Source: UBA940 sp031547885 (GTDB lineage: Bacteria; Bacteroidota; Bacteroidia; Bacteroidales; Rikenellaceae). Taken from it: a stretch of DNA of 64,000 bases. The stretch covers positions 248,001 through 312,000 of the forward strand of contig JAVBRO010000001.1 of assembly GCA_031547885.1 (NCBI GenBank), read 5' to 3'. Position 1 is the first letter of the stretch. The number at the start of each line of letters is the position of its first letter. Position numbers and translations under genes: made by a program. The notes beneath the pieces were generated by a model. It ran no database searches, was not told the DNA's origin, and saw nothing but the letters and a program-made list of their open reading frames with translations. Positions 45,082-53,908 of the stretch are shown here, one piece after another.

Positions 45082-45702
45082 TTACAGATACAATGCGATC
45101 ACCCAACCCAGCACCATAATATATATGTCATGCGGATATATCTCCCGGAAATGTTCGGAGAACCGGCGTATGGCTTTCGAGATATGTTTTTCGACGGCTG
45201 TGGTGGAGATACCGAGCTTTTCGGCGATCTCTCGGTTTTTCAGCCCCTCGAAGCGGCTCATCGCAAATATTTCGCGCGAACGTTCGGGCAGGCCGGCCAT
45301 CACCGTTCCTATCTGCTGCTGCATCTCTTCATAGAGCAGTTCCTTGTCCGAATCAAACTGGAAATCGATATGGTAAAGGCGCTCCTCGCCCCTGACATTT
45401 GCAAGGTACGTCATCTGATACCTGCCTACTATCGCACGGTGTTTCAGATGGTTGAGACAGGCGTTGCGCACCATTGTGAACAACAGCGACGAGAGGGATA
45501 CGGCCGTAAGCAGCTGCCGCTTTTCCCATACTTTGATGAAGGATTCCTGGATGATGTCTCGCGTGATCTCGTCGTCTTCGGTAAACCGGACGGCATAACC
45601 GTAGAGCCTGGGATAGTATGTTTTGAAGAGGTATTCAAAAGCGCCCTCGTCGTCGCGTTTGAGCGCGTCGAGCAGATACCTGTCATCGTTATAACCCTCC
45701 AT
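45082..45702 (-). CDS. ECF sigma-70 factor paired with FecR
   Basis: About 206 residues from the ATG at 45702 (MEGYNDDRYLLDALKRDD). A further in-frame ATG at 45759 would add a hydrophobic stretch and place the start upstream of the promoter at 45729. Region 2 is seen in FEYLFKTYYPRLYGYAVRF and EITRDIIQESFIKVWEKR, and region 4 in REIFAMSRFEGLKNREIAEKLGISTTAVEKHI. It ends with a hydrophobic tail. It would direct RNA polymerase to the two-box promoters at 44993, 45808 and 53740 once freed by FecR. A TAnnTTTG promoter means it is itself made constitutively. Confidence 0.95.
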   Translation of the reverse strand: MEGYNDDRYLLDALKRDDEGAFEYLFKTYYPRLYGYAVRFTEDDEITRDIIQESFIKVWEKRQLLTAVSLSSLLFTMVRNACLNHLKHRAIVGRYQMTYLANVRGEERLYHIDFQFDSDKELLYEEMQQQIGTVMAGLPERSREIFAMSRFEGLKNREIAEKLGISTTAVEKHISKAIRRFSEHFREIYPHDIYIMVLGWVIALYL

Positions 45703-45728
45703 ACATATCCCGTTTTTGAGATAATACA

Positions 45729-45736
45729 CAAATGTA
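45729..45736 (-). promoter_or_regulatory. TAnnTTTG promoter of the sigma gene
   Basis: A perfect -7 box TACATTTG on the - strand. The -33 element is not clear. The leader to the ATG at 45702 would be about 20 nt. Confidence 0.55.
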
Positions 45737-45807
45737 TGAATAAAAATCACTCTGTTCATTTCGTTTTTCGTATCTTTTGCCTTTCATAATGTTTTTTATT
45801 TTTCGGG

Positions 45808-45833
45808 GTTGGGCAAACTTCTTCCCGGTTGTT
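45808..45833 (+). promoter_or_regulatory. Two-box ECF-type promoter before the + strand GH78
   Basis: GTTGGG, 13 nt, GGTTGTT, ending 30 nt before the ATG at 45864. The box sequences and spacing are the same as at 44993 and 53740. Confidence 0.7.
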
Positions 45834-45863
45834 GTATCTGTGGTATTTTTAAGAGTCTGTCTA

Positions 45864-48563
45864 ATGAAGAAAACCAGTGTAATTTCATTTTTACTGTCGT
45901 TTTGCCTGCTGGCTTCATGCGGCGGAAAGCTCACAGTCGATTCGGTGAACTGCAACTTCGCGGAAAATCCTTCGGGAACCGCATCCGGTGACATACGTTT
46001 CGGATGGACGCTTTCAGCTGGCGGAGAGGGAGACCGGCAGACGGCCTACGAGATCGTCGTATCGGCCCGTAAGGATTTTTCGGATCCGGTCTGGTCATCG
46101 GGCAGTGTCGCCTCGCCGGAGAGCCGCTTCGTGCCCTACGGCGGCGGGGCTCTTGAAAACGGATGCCGGTACTGGTGGAAAGTGCGGGTATGGGACCGGA
46201 ACGGCAAAGCGTCGAAATGGAGCTCCCCTGCTTGGTTCATCACGGCCCTGAACGACTGGGATGCGGAGTGGATAGGGGCGATACGCCGGGAAGATTCGCG
46301 GCTTCCGGAAGGCAACAGGTACCACACCCCGGCCGCCGGTGCGGCGGATAACGCGGCGTGGGACGATGTGGAACCGCTCGCCAAACGCAGCATAATGCTC
46401 CGCCGTGATTTCAGCGTCGCGGGCGATGCGGCCGGCGCCGTGGTAAGCGTCTGCGGCCTCGGACACTACGACATCTGGGTGAACGGCTGCAAGGTCGACA
46501 ACAGCGTGTTTAAACCGCTGTGGAGTGAATATTCTAAAACGATATATTACAACACTTTCGATATCACGCCCCTGCTTAAAAAGGGTATGAATACCATAGG
46601 TGTGATCCTGGGCAACGGAATGTATAACGTTGCCGGCGGACGCTACACCAAATTCAGAATAAGCTACGGTCCTCCGACGCTGTTGCTGCAGGCCGATATC
46701 AGCTACAACGACGGCACGAAAGGGCGCATGGTATCGGACGGCTCATGGAAATACGCGCCGTCGCCCGTGACCTTCAACTGTATTTTCGGCGGCGAGGATT
46801 ACGACGCGCGGCTCGAGCAGCCGGGATGGAGCGCTCCAGGCTTCGACGACTCCGGCTGGATCCCGGCCGTGGTCCAGGAAGCCCCTTCGGGAAAGCTCAC
46901 GCCGCAAAGCGCACCTCCGGTAACGGTTGCGGAATATTATCCCGTAAAAGAGCATAAGGTATTGGGACCGCACCGCCATCTTTTCGACATGGGGCAAAAT
47001 CTGTCGGGATTCCCGGCCATAAAAGTGCGCGGCCGGGCCGGGCAGAAATTGCGTCTCAGGCCTGCCGAACAGATCGATGAAAACGGCATAAGGCAGGGAA
47101 CGAGCGGCTCTCCCTGCTGGTTCGAGTACACGCTGAAAGGGGACGGGGATGAGGAATGGACCCCGCAGTTCAGCTATTACGGCTACCGGTACCTGCAGGT
47201 CGACGGCGCGGACTACCTGACTCCTGAAGGCGGCGGGGAATACCCCCTCATACTCGACCTCGAATCGTGTTTCGCACACTCTTCGGCGGCGGCTGCCGGG
47301 CAGTTCGAATGTTCAAACGAACTGTTCAACCGCATCTGGTTCATCATAGACAAAGCCATGCGCAGCAACATGCAGGCCGTGTTCACCGACTGCCCGCACC
47401 GCGAGAAGCTGGGCTGGCTCGAGGAAACCCACCTCAACGGCCCCGGGTTGTTTTTTAATTACGACCTGAGGACGCTGATACCAAAGATAATGCGCGACAT
47501 TGCCGATGCGCAGCGTCCGGACGGCCTGATCCCCGACATAGCTCCCGAGTATGTAGTGTTCCTCGAGGGTTTCGTGGACTCTCCCGAATGGGGTTCGGCG
47601 GGGGCGATACTGCCGTGGATGTATCGCGAATGGTACGGCGACGACAGCCTGATCCGCCGATATTACCCGGTGATGCGGCGTTATACGGACTACCTCTCCA
47701 CGAAAGCCAACGGAGGCATACTCTCTTACGGGCTCGGGGACTGGTGCGATTACGGCCCTCTGCAGGCCGGACACTCCCAGAACACACCTATGGAAATCAC
47801 CGCCACCGGACATTATTATATGGTCGCCGACTACACGGCAAAGGCGGCGGCGCTCACCGGCGACAAGGATGGGGAAACAAAATACAGGGCGCTCGCTGCG
47901 GAGATCGCAGAAGCATTCAACACCAGGCTGTTCGATCCGGCGGCTTCGGTCTACGGCAGCGGCAGCCAGTGTTCCTATGCGATCCCGCTCTATCTGGATA
48001 TCGTTCCGGCGCAACATAAAAAGGCCGTCCTCGACAACCTTGTAAAAGCCGTTGAAGAGCGGGGCTGGAAACTATCCACGGGCGACGTGGGCAACCGCTA
48101 CCTCTACCAGGCTCTTGCAAAGAACAACCTCAACGAGATTATGTACCGCATGCACAACCACCGCGACCTTCCCGGCTACGGTTTTCAGATCGATATGGGC
48201 GTCACGACGCTGACCGAACAGTGGAATCCGCACCTGGGCCTGTCGTGGAACCACTTCATGATGGGACAGATCGTCGAGTGGTTCTACTCTTCACTGGCGG
48301 GCATACGTCCCGATCCCGAAAATCCCGGGTTCAGCCACTTCTTCATCGAGCCCGCGGCGGTAGGCGACCTTACATGGGTCAAAGGCTCCTACGACAGCAT
48401 CCTCGGGCTTATCGAATCGGAGTGGCGGATCGAGGGGGACGTTTGCACCATCCGTGTCCGGATCCCGGTCAACAGCACCGCTACGCTCGTAATGCCGTTC
48501 GGCGACCGCACACCGAAAAAACTGGGGTCGGGAGAGTATAGGTTCTCCGCACGGGTCGAATAA
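45864..48563 (+). CDS. GH78 alpha-L-rhamnosidase lipoprotein
   Basis: 899-residue lipoprotein from the ATG at 45864, which opens the signal MKKTSVISFLLSFCLLASC (Cys19). An earlier in-frame ATG at 45777 would precede the promoter. The order of domains is Ig-like (NFAENPSGTASGDIRFGWTL, CRYWWKVRVWD), rhamnosidase N sandwich (VCGLGHYDIWVNGCKVD), then the (alpha/alpha)6 barrel with TDCPHREKLGWLEE, where Asp and Glu match the GH78 catalytic set, and a C-terminal beta domain. The WFIIDKAMRSNM helix just before the motif is also typical. It is divergent from the sigma gene and terminates at the hairpin at 48561. It should remove terminal alpha-L-rhamnose. Confidence 0.92.
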   Translation: MKKTSVISFLLSFCLLASCGGKLTVDSVNCNFAENPSGTASGDIRFGWTLSAGGEGDRQTAYEIVVSARKDFSDPVWSSGSVASPESRFVPYGGGALENGCRYWWKVRVWDRNGKASKWSSPAWFITALNDWDAEWIGAIRREDSRLPEGNRYHTPAAGAADNAAWDDVEPLAKRSIMLRRDFSVAGDAAGAVVSVCGLGHYDIWVNGCKVDNSVFKPLWSEYSKTIYYNTFDITPLLKKGMNTIGVILGNGMYNVAGGRYTKFRISYGPPTLLLQADISYNDGTKGRMVSDGSWKYAPSPVTFNCIFGGEDYDARLEQPGWSAPGFDDSGWIPAVVQEAPSGKLTPQSAPPVTVAEYYPVKEHKVLGPHRHLFDMGQNLSGFPAIKVRGRAGQKLRLRPAEQIDENGIRQGTSGSPCWFEYTLKGDGDEEWTPQFSYYGYRYLQVDGADYLTPEGGGEYPLILDLESCFAHSSAAAAGQFECSNELFNRIWFIIDKAMRSNMQAVFTDCPHREKLGWLEETHLNGPGLFFNYDLRTLIPKIMRDIADAQRPDGLIPDIAPEYVVFLEGFVDSPEWGSAGAILPWMYREWYGDDSLIRRYYPVMRRYTDYLSTKANGGILSYGLGDWCDYGPLQAGHSQNTPMEITATGHYYMVADYTAKAAALTGDKDGETKYRALAAEIAEAFNTRLFDPAASVYGSGSQCSYAIPLYLDIVPAQHKKAVLDNLVKAVEERGWKLSTGDVGNRYLYQALAKNNLNEIMYRMHNHRDLPGYGFQIDMGVTTLTEQWNPHLGLSWNHFMMGQIVEWFYSSLAGIRPDPENPGFSHFFIEPAAVGDLTWVKGSYDSILGLIESEWRIEGDVCTIRVRIPVNSTATLVMPFGDRTPKKLGSGEYRFSARVE

Positions 48564-48599
48564 AAAACGCCGCGAATACTTACACATTCGCGGCGTTTT
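48561..48599. terminator. Bidirectional terminator between the two GH78 genes
   Basis: A perfect 14-bp stem (48564-48577 with 48586-48599), an 8-nt loop, A-run on the left and T-run on the right. It serves both converging GH78 genes. Confidence 0.9.
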
Positions 48600-48614
48600 C
48601 TTTCTAAGTCCTGC

Positions 48615-51341
48615 CTATAGCTGCCTGAAAACATACCGTCCGGCAGGAACTTCGTAGAGCAGATATCCATCCTCTTTACCCATAAACTTCGCATATCCCG
48701 AATCCTCGACGACCTGTGCCGACGGGTTTTCGGGTATTATGACCGTCGCGGTCGTGTTCGCCGGAACGGTGATCCCGTGCGTCAGCAGGCCGTTCTCCCT
48801 TTTCCAGGATGAAACGATAATGCCGACCGGAGAGTCATAAGACGCTTTCGCCCATTCCATCTGCTCTTCTGTGAGGAGAGGGGATCTCACTACGAAATGC
48901 TGCATCCCGGGGCAGAACGGGTCGCGGCGGATTCCCGCAACACCGTCTATGTACCACGCGCCCGGGTAGAGGAACGAACTGTGAAGCATCGAGTGTCCGG
49001 GCAGGTCGGGTTCCCACATCTCCCACAGCGAAGTGGCGCCGTGTTCCCTCATGCATCCCCACCCCGGATAGTCTGTCTGCGAGGTCATGGAATAGATGAG
49101 GTCGTCGCGCCCTTCGCTGCGGAGAAGCCGGAAAAGCATGCCGCCGCCGCAGATCCCGACGCCTATATGGCCGCCGCAGTTGACGAGTATCTCCTGTTCG
49201 AGCCTATCCATGACTGCATTCCGCAGTTCTGGCGGCGGAACTTCGCCGAGAAGCGCCAGAGCGAGATTACCCATCGAACGGTCGCAGTAGCTGCGGTCTG
49301 CAGGGTCGTAGTACTCGGCATGCGCGGCCTTGCGTACCATGCCGGCCCGCGCGTTCCATTCTGCCGCCTTGTCGCCGCGGCCGATGGTCTCGGCTATCTT
49401 CGCCGCGGTGGCGAGGCTGTAGGCCAGATAGCAGGTGTTGTAGCATTCGGCCTGGGGCTTGTCGTTATTCATTCCTTCGGCGGTAGCCCCTGGCCAGAGC
49501 CAGTCGGCGAGGAAATCCCACATGCCGCCCCAGCGCTTCAGAATGCCGTTTTCGGTGTAGGTATCGAGAAAATCGAGCCACTTCACCATGGTCTCAAAGT
49601 TCTCCTCGAGTATGCGCACGTCGCCGTAATGCTGGTACATCGTCCAGGGCAGGATCACCACGGAACCGCCCCACGACGGTCCTCCGCCGCCGTCGTAAGT
49701 AGGCGCCGTGTGGGGAATTATCCCGCCGCCGACGCGCGGTCCCATATTGGATTCACGCCCCTGGACGTCGCGCCAGTCCCCCATCCATTTGGTGAAGAAT
49801 GCGCCCATGCCGTAATTGAACATGCCTGTTTCGGCGGAAGTATAGCCGCTGTCGCCGTAGCCGAGCCTCTCCCGCTGCGGACAGTCTACGATGTAGCCGC
49901 CGACTGTGAGGTTTTCGAAGTTCCACAGCACGCGGTCGTAGATCCAGTTCTGCAGGTCGTCCGAACACTCGAAAGAGGCCGCCTCCGGGTAATCGGTGCG
50001 CACAACCCAGCCCCGGACGTCCGAAAGAGCGGGCTTATCTTTCAGCCCTTTGACGGTTATCCAGCGTCCGGAAGCGTAATTGAAGCGGTGGCGGAAAGTC
50101 CCCTCGCCCGACGGCCCCATGATATATGCGCTGTAGTTGCGGAAAGTCATCTCCATATATTCGCGCTCCGACCAGAGCAGGTCTATCCGGCCGCCTGGAT
50201 CGCCTTTAAGTTTGAATTCGGTCCATCCGGCGAAGTTGACACCCATATCCACACGGTACGATCCGTCGGGCATCTCCTCGACGGCAACAGGGCGCACCTC
50301 GTCGAACCGGCAGTTGACGTGGGTATTCTGCGCCGATATTTCGAGTTCCGGCGAATATTCTGTCGCCTGTTTCCATGCCGAATCGTCGTACGAAAGCAGA
50401 TTCCAGTCCGGTATTTCCATGTTCGCATCCCACAGCTCGCCGCCCATCGAACCCATCCCCCATTTGCCGAGCAGCTTGTTGGGACTCGGATGGGTTTTCC
50501 ACGTGCCGTCGGTCACGATCCTCATCGCGGGCGCCGCATTTTTTCCATAATATATATCAGACTGCGCCAACACTATCGGGGTGCGCGGCTTGTCGTCGGT
50601 CTTGTAGCCGGCGTATATCGACCACCCGGCGCCGAGCCAGAAAGCGACGACGTTATCGCCCTTTTTCAGGTAAGGCGCAATGTCATAGGCGAGGTAACGC
50701 GCACGCTGCGAATGGTCGCTCACGGCGGGGGCGAGGATGTGGTCGCCCACCCTCTCGCCGTTGACATACAGTTCATGATAACCCACCGAAGCGACAAACA
50801 TCACGGCGCGCGACGGTTTCCGGTCGAGCGTTACGGTCCTGCGCAGCCACGGATCCCGGATATTGCAGTCAGGCTGTACGTCGGGGGCGAATATTTCGTC
50901 CGAGCCGATCCACCGAGCCGACCACTCCGACCGTTCGAAAAGCCCCGTCGTCCAGCTCTGCACCCCGCTCCATGGGGATTCCCGTCCCGCTTCATCCCGC
51001 ACTTTGACCTTCCAGCGATAGGTATGGTCGGAAACCAGGCCGGTTCCGCCGTAAGGGATCAACTGCATTTTGGCAGATTCGACCCATCCGGAATCCCAGG
51101 CGATATCTTTCGCATCGTCCGACACTGTTATGCGGTAGGCGGTCTGCGCCTGCCCGTAGGCCGACGGATCGACCGCCCCGAGTGTCCAACTGAACCGCGG
51201 CACACGGACGTCCAATCCCGAGGGCGACTCCATATATTCGCATGTCATATTTTCCACAACGACACTGCCGCGCGGAGCGCATGCGGCCAGTAAAAGACAA
51301 GGGATCAGGAACGGCAGCAAGGGCCTCATCGTTTTCTTCAT
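48615..51341 (-). CDS. Second GH78 alpha-L-rhamnosidase lipoprotein
   Basis: 908-residue lipoprotein (LLAAC, Cys21). An Ig-like domain (CEYMESPSGLDVRVPRFSWTL) and the N-terminal sandwich (VASVGYHELYVNGERVGDHIL) are followed by the GH78 barrel with VDCPQRERLGYGDSG, whose Asp and Glu are the expected catalytic residues. The barrel and the C-terminal beta domain (WAKASYDSPVGIIVSSWKRENGLL) have the family length. It differs considerably from the neighbouring + strand GH78, so they are probably not recent duplicates and may cut different rhamnosyl linkages. It is the second gene of an operon with the GH20 at 51343, 1 nt apart. Confidence 0.92.
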   Translation of the reverse strand: MKKTMRPLLPFLIPCLLLAACAPRGSVVVENMTCEYMESPSGLDVRVPRFSWTLGAVDPSAYGQAQTAYRITVSDDAKDIAWDSGWVESAKMQLIPYGGTGLVSDHTYRWKVKVRDEAGRESPWSGVQSWTTGLFERSEWSARWIGSDEIFAPDVQPDCNIRDPWLRRTVTLDRKPSRAVMFVASVGYHELYVNGERVGDHILAPAVSDHSQRARYLAYDIAPYLKKGDNVVAFWLGAGWSIYAGYKTDDKPRTPIVLAQSDIYYGKNAAPAMRIVTDGTWKTHPSPNKLLGKWGMGSMGGELWDANMEIPDWNLLSYDDSAWKQATEYSPELEISAQNTHVNCRFDEVRPVAVEEMPDGSYRVDMGVNFAGWTEFKLKGDPGGRIDLLWSEREYMEMTFRNYSAYIMGPSGEGTFRHRFNYASGRWITVKGLKDKPALSDVRGWVVRTDYPEAASFECSDDLQNWIYDRVLWNFENLTVGGYIVDCPQRERLGYGDSGYTSAETGMFNYGMGAFFTKWMGDWRDVQGRESNMGPRVGGGIIPHTAPTYDGGGGPSWGGSVVILPWTMYQHYGDVRILEENFETMVKWLDFLDTYTENGILKRWGGMWDFLADWLWPGATAEGMNNDKPQAECYNTCYLAYSLATAAKIAETIGRGDKAAEWNARAGMVRKAAHAEYYDPADRSYCDRSMGNLALALLGEVPPPELRNAVMDRLEQEILVNCGGHIGVGICGGGMLFRLLRSEGRDDLIYSMTSQTDYPGWGCMREHGATSLWEMWEPDLPGHSMLHSSFLYPGAWYIDGVAGIRRDPFCPGMQHFVVRSPLLTEEQMEWAKASYDSPVGIIVSSWKRENGLLTHGITVPANTTATVIIPENPSAQVVEDSGYAKFMGKEDGYLLYEVPAGRYVFRQL

Positions 51342-51342
51342 A

Positions 51343-53703
51343 TCATCCGGGTTCTCTTAACATAGTTTCGTTAAAGATAGTGAAGTTTTTTATTTTCCCG
51401 GCAACCCCCTGCCCGACGCTGCGGACGGGAAGCACGAAGGTGGATGAGTCGGGAATCGTCTCCGGATCTTCCAGGTAGCGTCCCTGTGCCGCAAGTTCGC
51501 CGTCGACATAAAGACAGAGAGTGGTCTTGTCGCAGCAAAGAGCGAGGCTCAGCCACTCCCCGGCCGGCAGCGTACATGGCAGCACATATTTGTAACCCTT
51601 TCTTTCGTAGCCGATATTTCCCCGGCCGTCGTAATTCAGGAACATAGTTCCTTCATCTCCTTCGAACAGCACCGCTTTTGCGGGCGTCGCAGGGTCGATC
51701 CAGAGGTCGAACGAGACGGTGTAAGGATATCCCACAGCCCCGAAAGGCAGGCTCAGGCTTCCACGGCCGTCCAGTTCCAGCACTCCATCCGCCACATACA
51801 GACCGTCCGCCACGGCGTCATAACCGTTGCCGCTGCGATCTTTCACAATGCCGCCTTTCACAGATTTGAAATCGTATGAAGCTATGACCTCGCCCTCAGA
51901 CGGAACTTTCCGGCCGGGATTGGTCCCAGGAACGCTTTCGGCGAACATCGCCACGCGCTTCATGAACCCTTCGCATGTCTGATAGTCAGCCTTCTCTCCG
52001 AACCACCCCTTTTCCGCAATGAATACGGCCTGGTCCTTCTGGCGGTCGAAATAGTCGAACTCCGAAGTGCCGACCTTCCGGTCGTACCAGATCGAGGCCT
52101 GGCAGCCTAGCAGCAGGGGATGGGCGGGTGAAAGCAGCGGCCAGTTGCCGCTCAGGTCGGTCGTCTCCCAGCAGCAGTACATCTTCTTCAGCTTGAAATA
52201 GTCGTCGTAATAGGTCCTGCGTCCCGGCACCACATATATGTCGTGGGAATTGTTTATGCAGGCAAAACCGTCGCCGATCATCTTCCCGAAATCGGCCCAC
52301 GAATATGCCCAGTAGTTACAGGCCACGTTCGTGTCCACGGGCGTTTCGCCGACAAGTCCGCCGCCCCCCATCGAAGCCCACATCCGCGGCGATAGCCCCT
52401 TGCCGTTGACATATTTTATCATCGTGTTGAGATAGCGCATGAAATCATCGCCGTAGGTCGGCCCGCGGTGGTATTCGTCGGCGCCGATGTGGAAGTTCCG
52501 GCTCCGGAACACCGGATCAGGGTCGTCCAGGAATTCATCGTACAAATCCTTGATAAAGCCGATTGCCGCCTCGTTCGTAAGGTCTATATCGGACTCGTTG
52601 AGCATATAGCCGGGGTTGTGCAGGGCGACGAAACGGCAGTGTGCCGGAGTGTCGATCTCGGTGATGATATCCACCCCGAGTTCTTCCATATCCTTCTGGA
52701 ACCGGCGGTAGACATCCTGGGAATATACTTCATCCGGATTGAGCCCGCTGTTTATAGCCGGGAATTTTTTGCTTTCCACACGGAAACTGGCGTGCTGCTC
52801 GCCGCCGTCGTCGTTTATATGCATCTGCACCTCGTTGATCTTGAACCAGGCCATGTACCTGACCATCTCTTCGACATATCCGAGCGGTATGTATATCCGG
52901 GCCACGTCGAGCATACAGCCCCTCACGCCGTAAGCGGGATAATCGCGTATGTAACCTTTCGGCACTTCGCTGCGGCGTTCGCTCTGTGAAAGTATCTGCG
53001 CCAGTGTTACCGCCGCATAGAGGCAGCCTTTCGCCGACGGGGCCTCCGCTTTCACAATATCGTCGATGTCGATGCTGTAGCCCTCCTTGCCCAGCTCTTT
53101 TCCACCCGACAGCGAGAAACAGATATCGCCTTTGACGGCTTCCCCGACCACCACTTCGAACGGCCGGCCCGCGATCTTTTCCAGATAATACCTCATCTGC
53201 TCCGCGGTCTTCAGCAATGAAGCGTCTGTCAGGACAATCCTGCTTTGTTTACCCAGCTTGAACATCCCGGTCCTGCCTTTCCACTCCCTGATTTCCGGAA
53301 GCGTCTCAGGTCTTGCGTTGTCTTTCGCGTCGCGGGTGTATTTCCCGGGAACCGCAACCACGACATCCTCGTATGTCGACATCGCGGTATCACCGCCGTC
53401 CGCCACACTCACCACTTTATAGAGCAGATGCACTTCCATCGTCTCCAGCGGGGTGTGGATAGTCCCGTCCGCCGCAATGACCGATTCGTTGGATGAACCG
53501 CCTATCACAACCCGGTATTTTTCGGTCCCGGAAGCGGGCAGCACTACCCGTCCGTCGCGGATGGCCGGTTTTTCATTAATGATCCTGTCAAGGACGGAGC
53601 GTGCAGAAGGGTCGCCGGCTCCGGCGTAAACCGGTCCTGCAGCAATAAACAAAGCCGCCCACAGCAGAAGGCTCTGTACTTTCCGTTTGTTACTTTTTTC
53701 CAT
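51343..53703 (-). CDS. GH20 hexosaminidase with C-terminal LamG-like domain
   Basis: 786-residue secreted protein (signal peptide to about VYAG, residue 28). Residues about 30-135 resemble a Bacteroidetes beta domain with an unusual early region. An alpha/beta GH20b-like domain follows, then the barrel starting at RDYPAYGVRGCMLDVARIY with the catalytic Asp409-Glu410 in FHIGADEYH. Residues about 600-786 look like a concanavalin/LamG-type module (LELDGRGSLSLPFGAVGYPY, LALCCDKTTLCLYVDGELAA), presumably glycan-binding. It is the first gene of the GH20-GH78 operon and carries a two-box promoter 36 nt upstream, placing it in the ECF regulon. It is only distantly similar to the GH20 at 33615. Confidence 0.9.
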   Translation of the reverse strand: MEKSNKRKVQSLLLWAALFIAAGPVYAGAGDPSARSVLDRIINEKPAIRDGRVVLPASGTEKYRVVIGGSSNESVIAADGTIHTPLETMEVHLLYKVVSVADGGDTAMSTYEDVVVAVPGKYTRDAKDNARPETLPEIREWKGRTGMFKLGKQSRIVLTDASLLKTAEQMRYYLEKIAGRPFEVVVGEAVKGDICFSLSGGKELGKEGYSIDIDDIVKAEAPSAKGCLYAAVTLAQILSQSERRSEVPKGYIRDYPAYGVRGCMLDVARIYIPLGYVEEMVRYMAWFKINEVQMHINDDGGEQHASFRVESKKFPAINSGLNPDEVYSQDVYRRFQKDMEELGVDIITEIDTPAHCRFVALHNPGYMLNESDIDLTNEAAIGFIKDLYDEFLDDPDPVFRSRNFHIGADEYHRGPTYGDDFMRYLNTMIKYVNGKGLSPRMWASMGGGGLVGETPVDTNVACNYWAYSWADFGKMIGDGFACINNSHDIYVVPGRRTYYDDYFKLKKMYCCWETTDLSGNWPLLSPAHPLLLGCQASIWYDRKVGTSEFDYFDRQKDQAVFIAEKGWFGEKADYQTCEGFMKRVAMFAESVPGTNPGRKVPSEGEVIASYDFKSVKGGIVKDRSGNGYDAVADGLYVADGVLELDGRGSLSLPFGAVGYPYTVSFDLWIDPATPAKAVLFEGDEGTMFLNYDGRGNIGYERKGYKYVLPCTLPAGEWLSLALCCDKTTLCLYVDGELAAQGRYLEDPETIPDSSTFVLPVRSVGQGVAGKIKNFTIFNETMLREPG

Positions 53704-53739
53704 GTGCGATGATTTTGATTAAGGTTAGTTTAATGTCAT

Positions 53740-53765
53740 AACAACCGACCGTGGTTTTTCCCAAC
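53740..53765 (-). promoter_or_regulatory. Two-box ECF-type promoter before the GH20-GH78 operon
   Basis: On the - strand: GTTGGG, 13 nt, GGTTGTT, ending 36 nt before the GH20 start. It is the third copy of the element in the locus, with surrounding bases (A-run after the first box) also similar to the fecR copy. Confidence 0.7.
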
Positions 53766-53825
53766 TCCGCGGCTTCGGGAAAACAGGATTGCACCTGTTA
53801 ACGGTAATGAGAAAAACGGGCGGTT

Positions 53826-53858
53826 TTTGCGTTTTTTAAGATTAAAAATCTATATTCG
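53826..53858 (+). promoter_or_regulatory. Promoter of the exbB operon
   Basis: A -33 TTTG (53826-53829), 21-nt spacing, and -7 box TATATTCG (53851-53858, one base off TAnnTTTG). The transcript would start near 53862, about 47 nt before the exbB ATG. Confidence 0.65.
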
Positions 53859-53908
53859 CATTTAGTTTGATATCAAAAAAGTACTCTGGATCAATTTATA
53901 AACCGATC

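Noticed and set aside
48897..51293. 798-codon + strand open frame opposite the second GH78
   Set aside because: It lies entirely within a clear GH78 coding region in the opposite sense; its His- and Arg-rich composition is typical of antisense translation of GC-rich genes.
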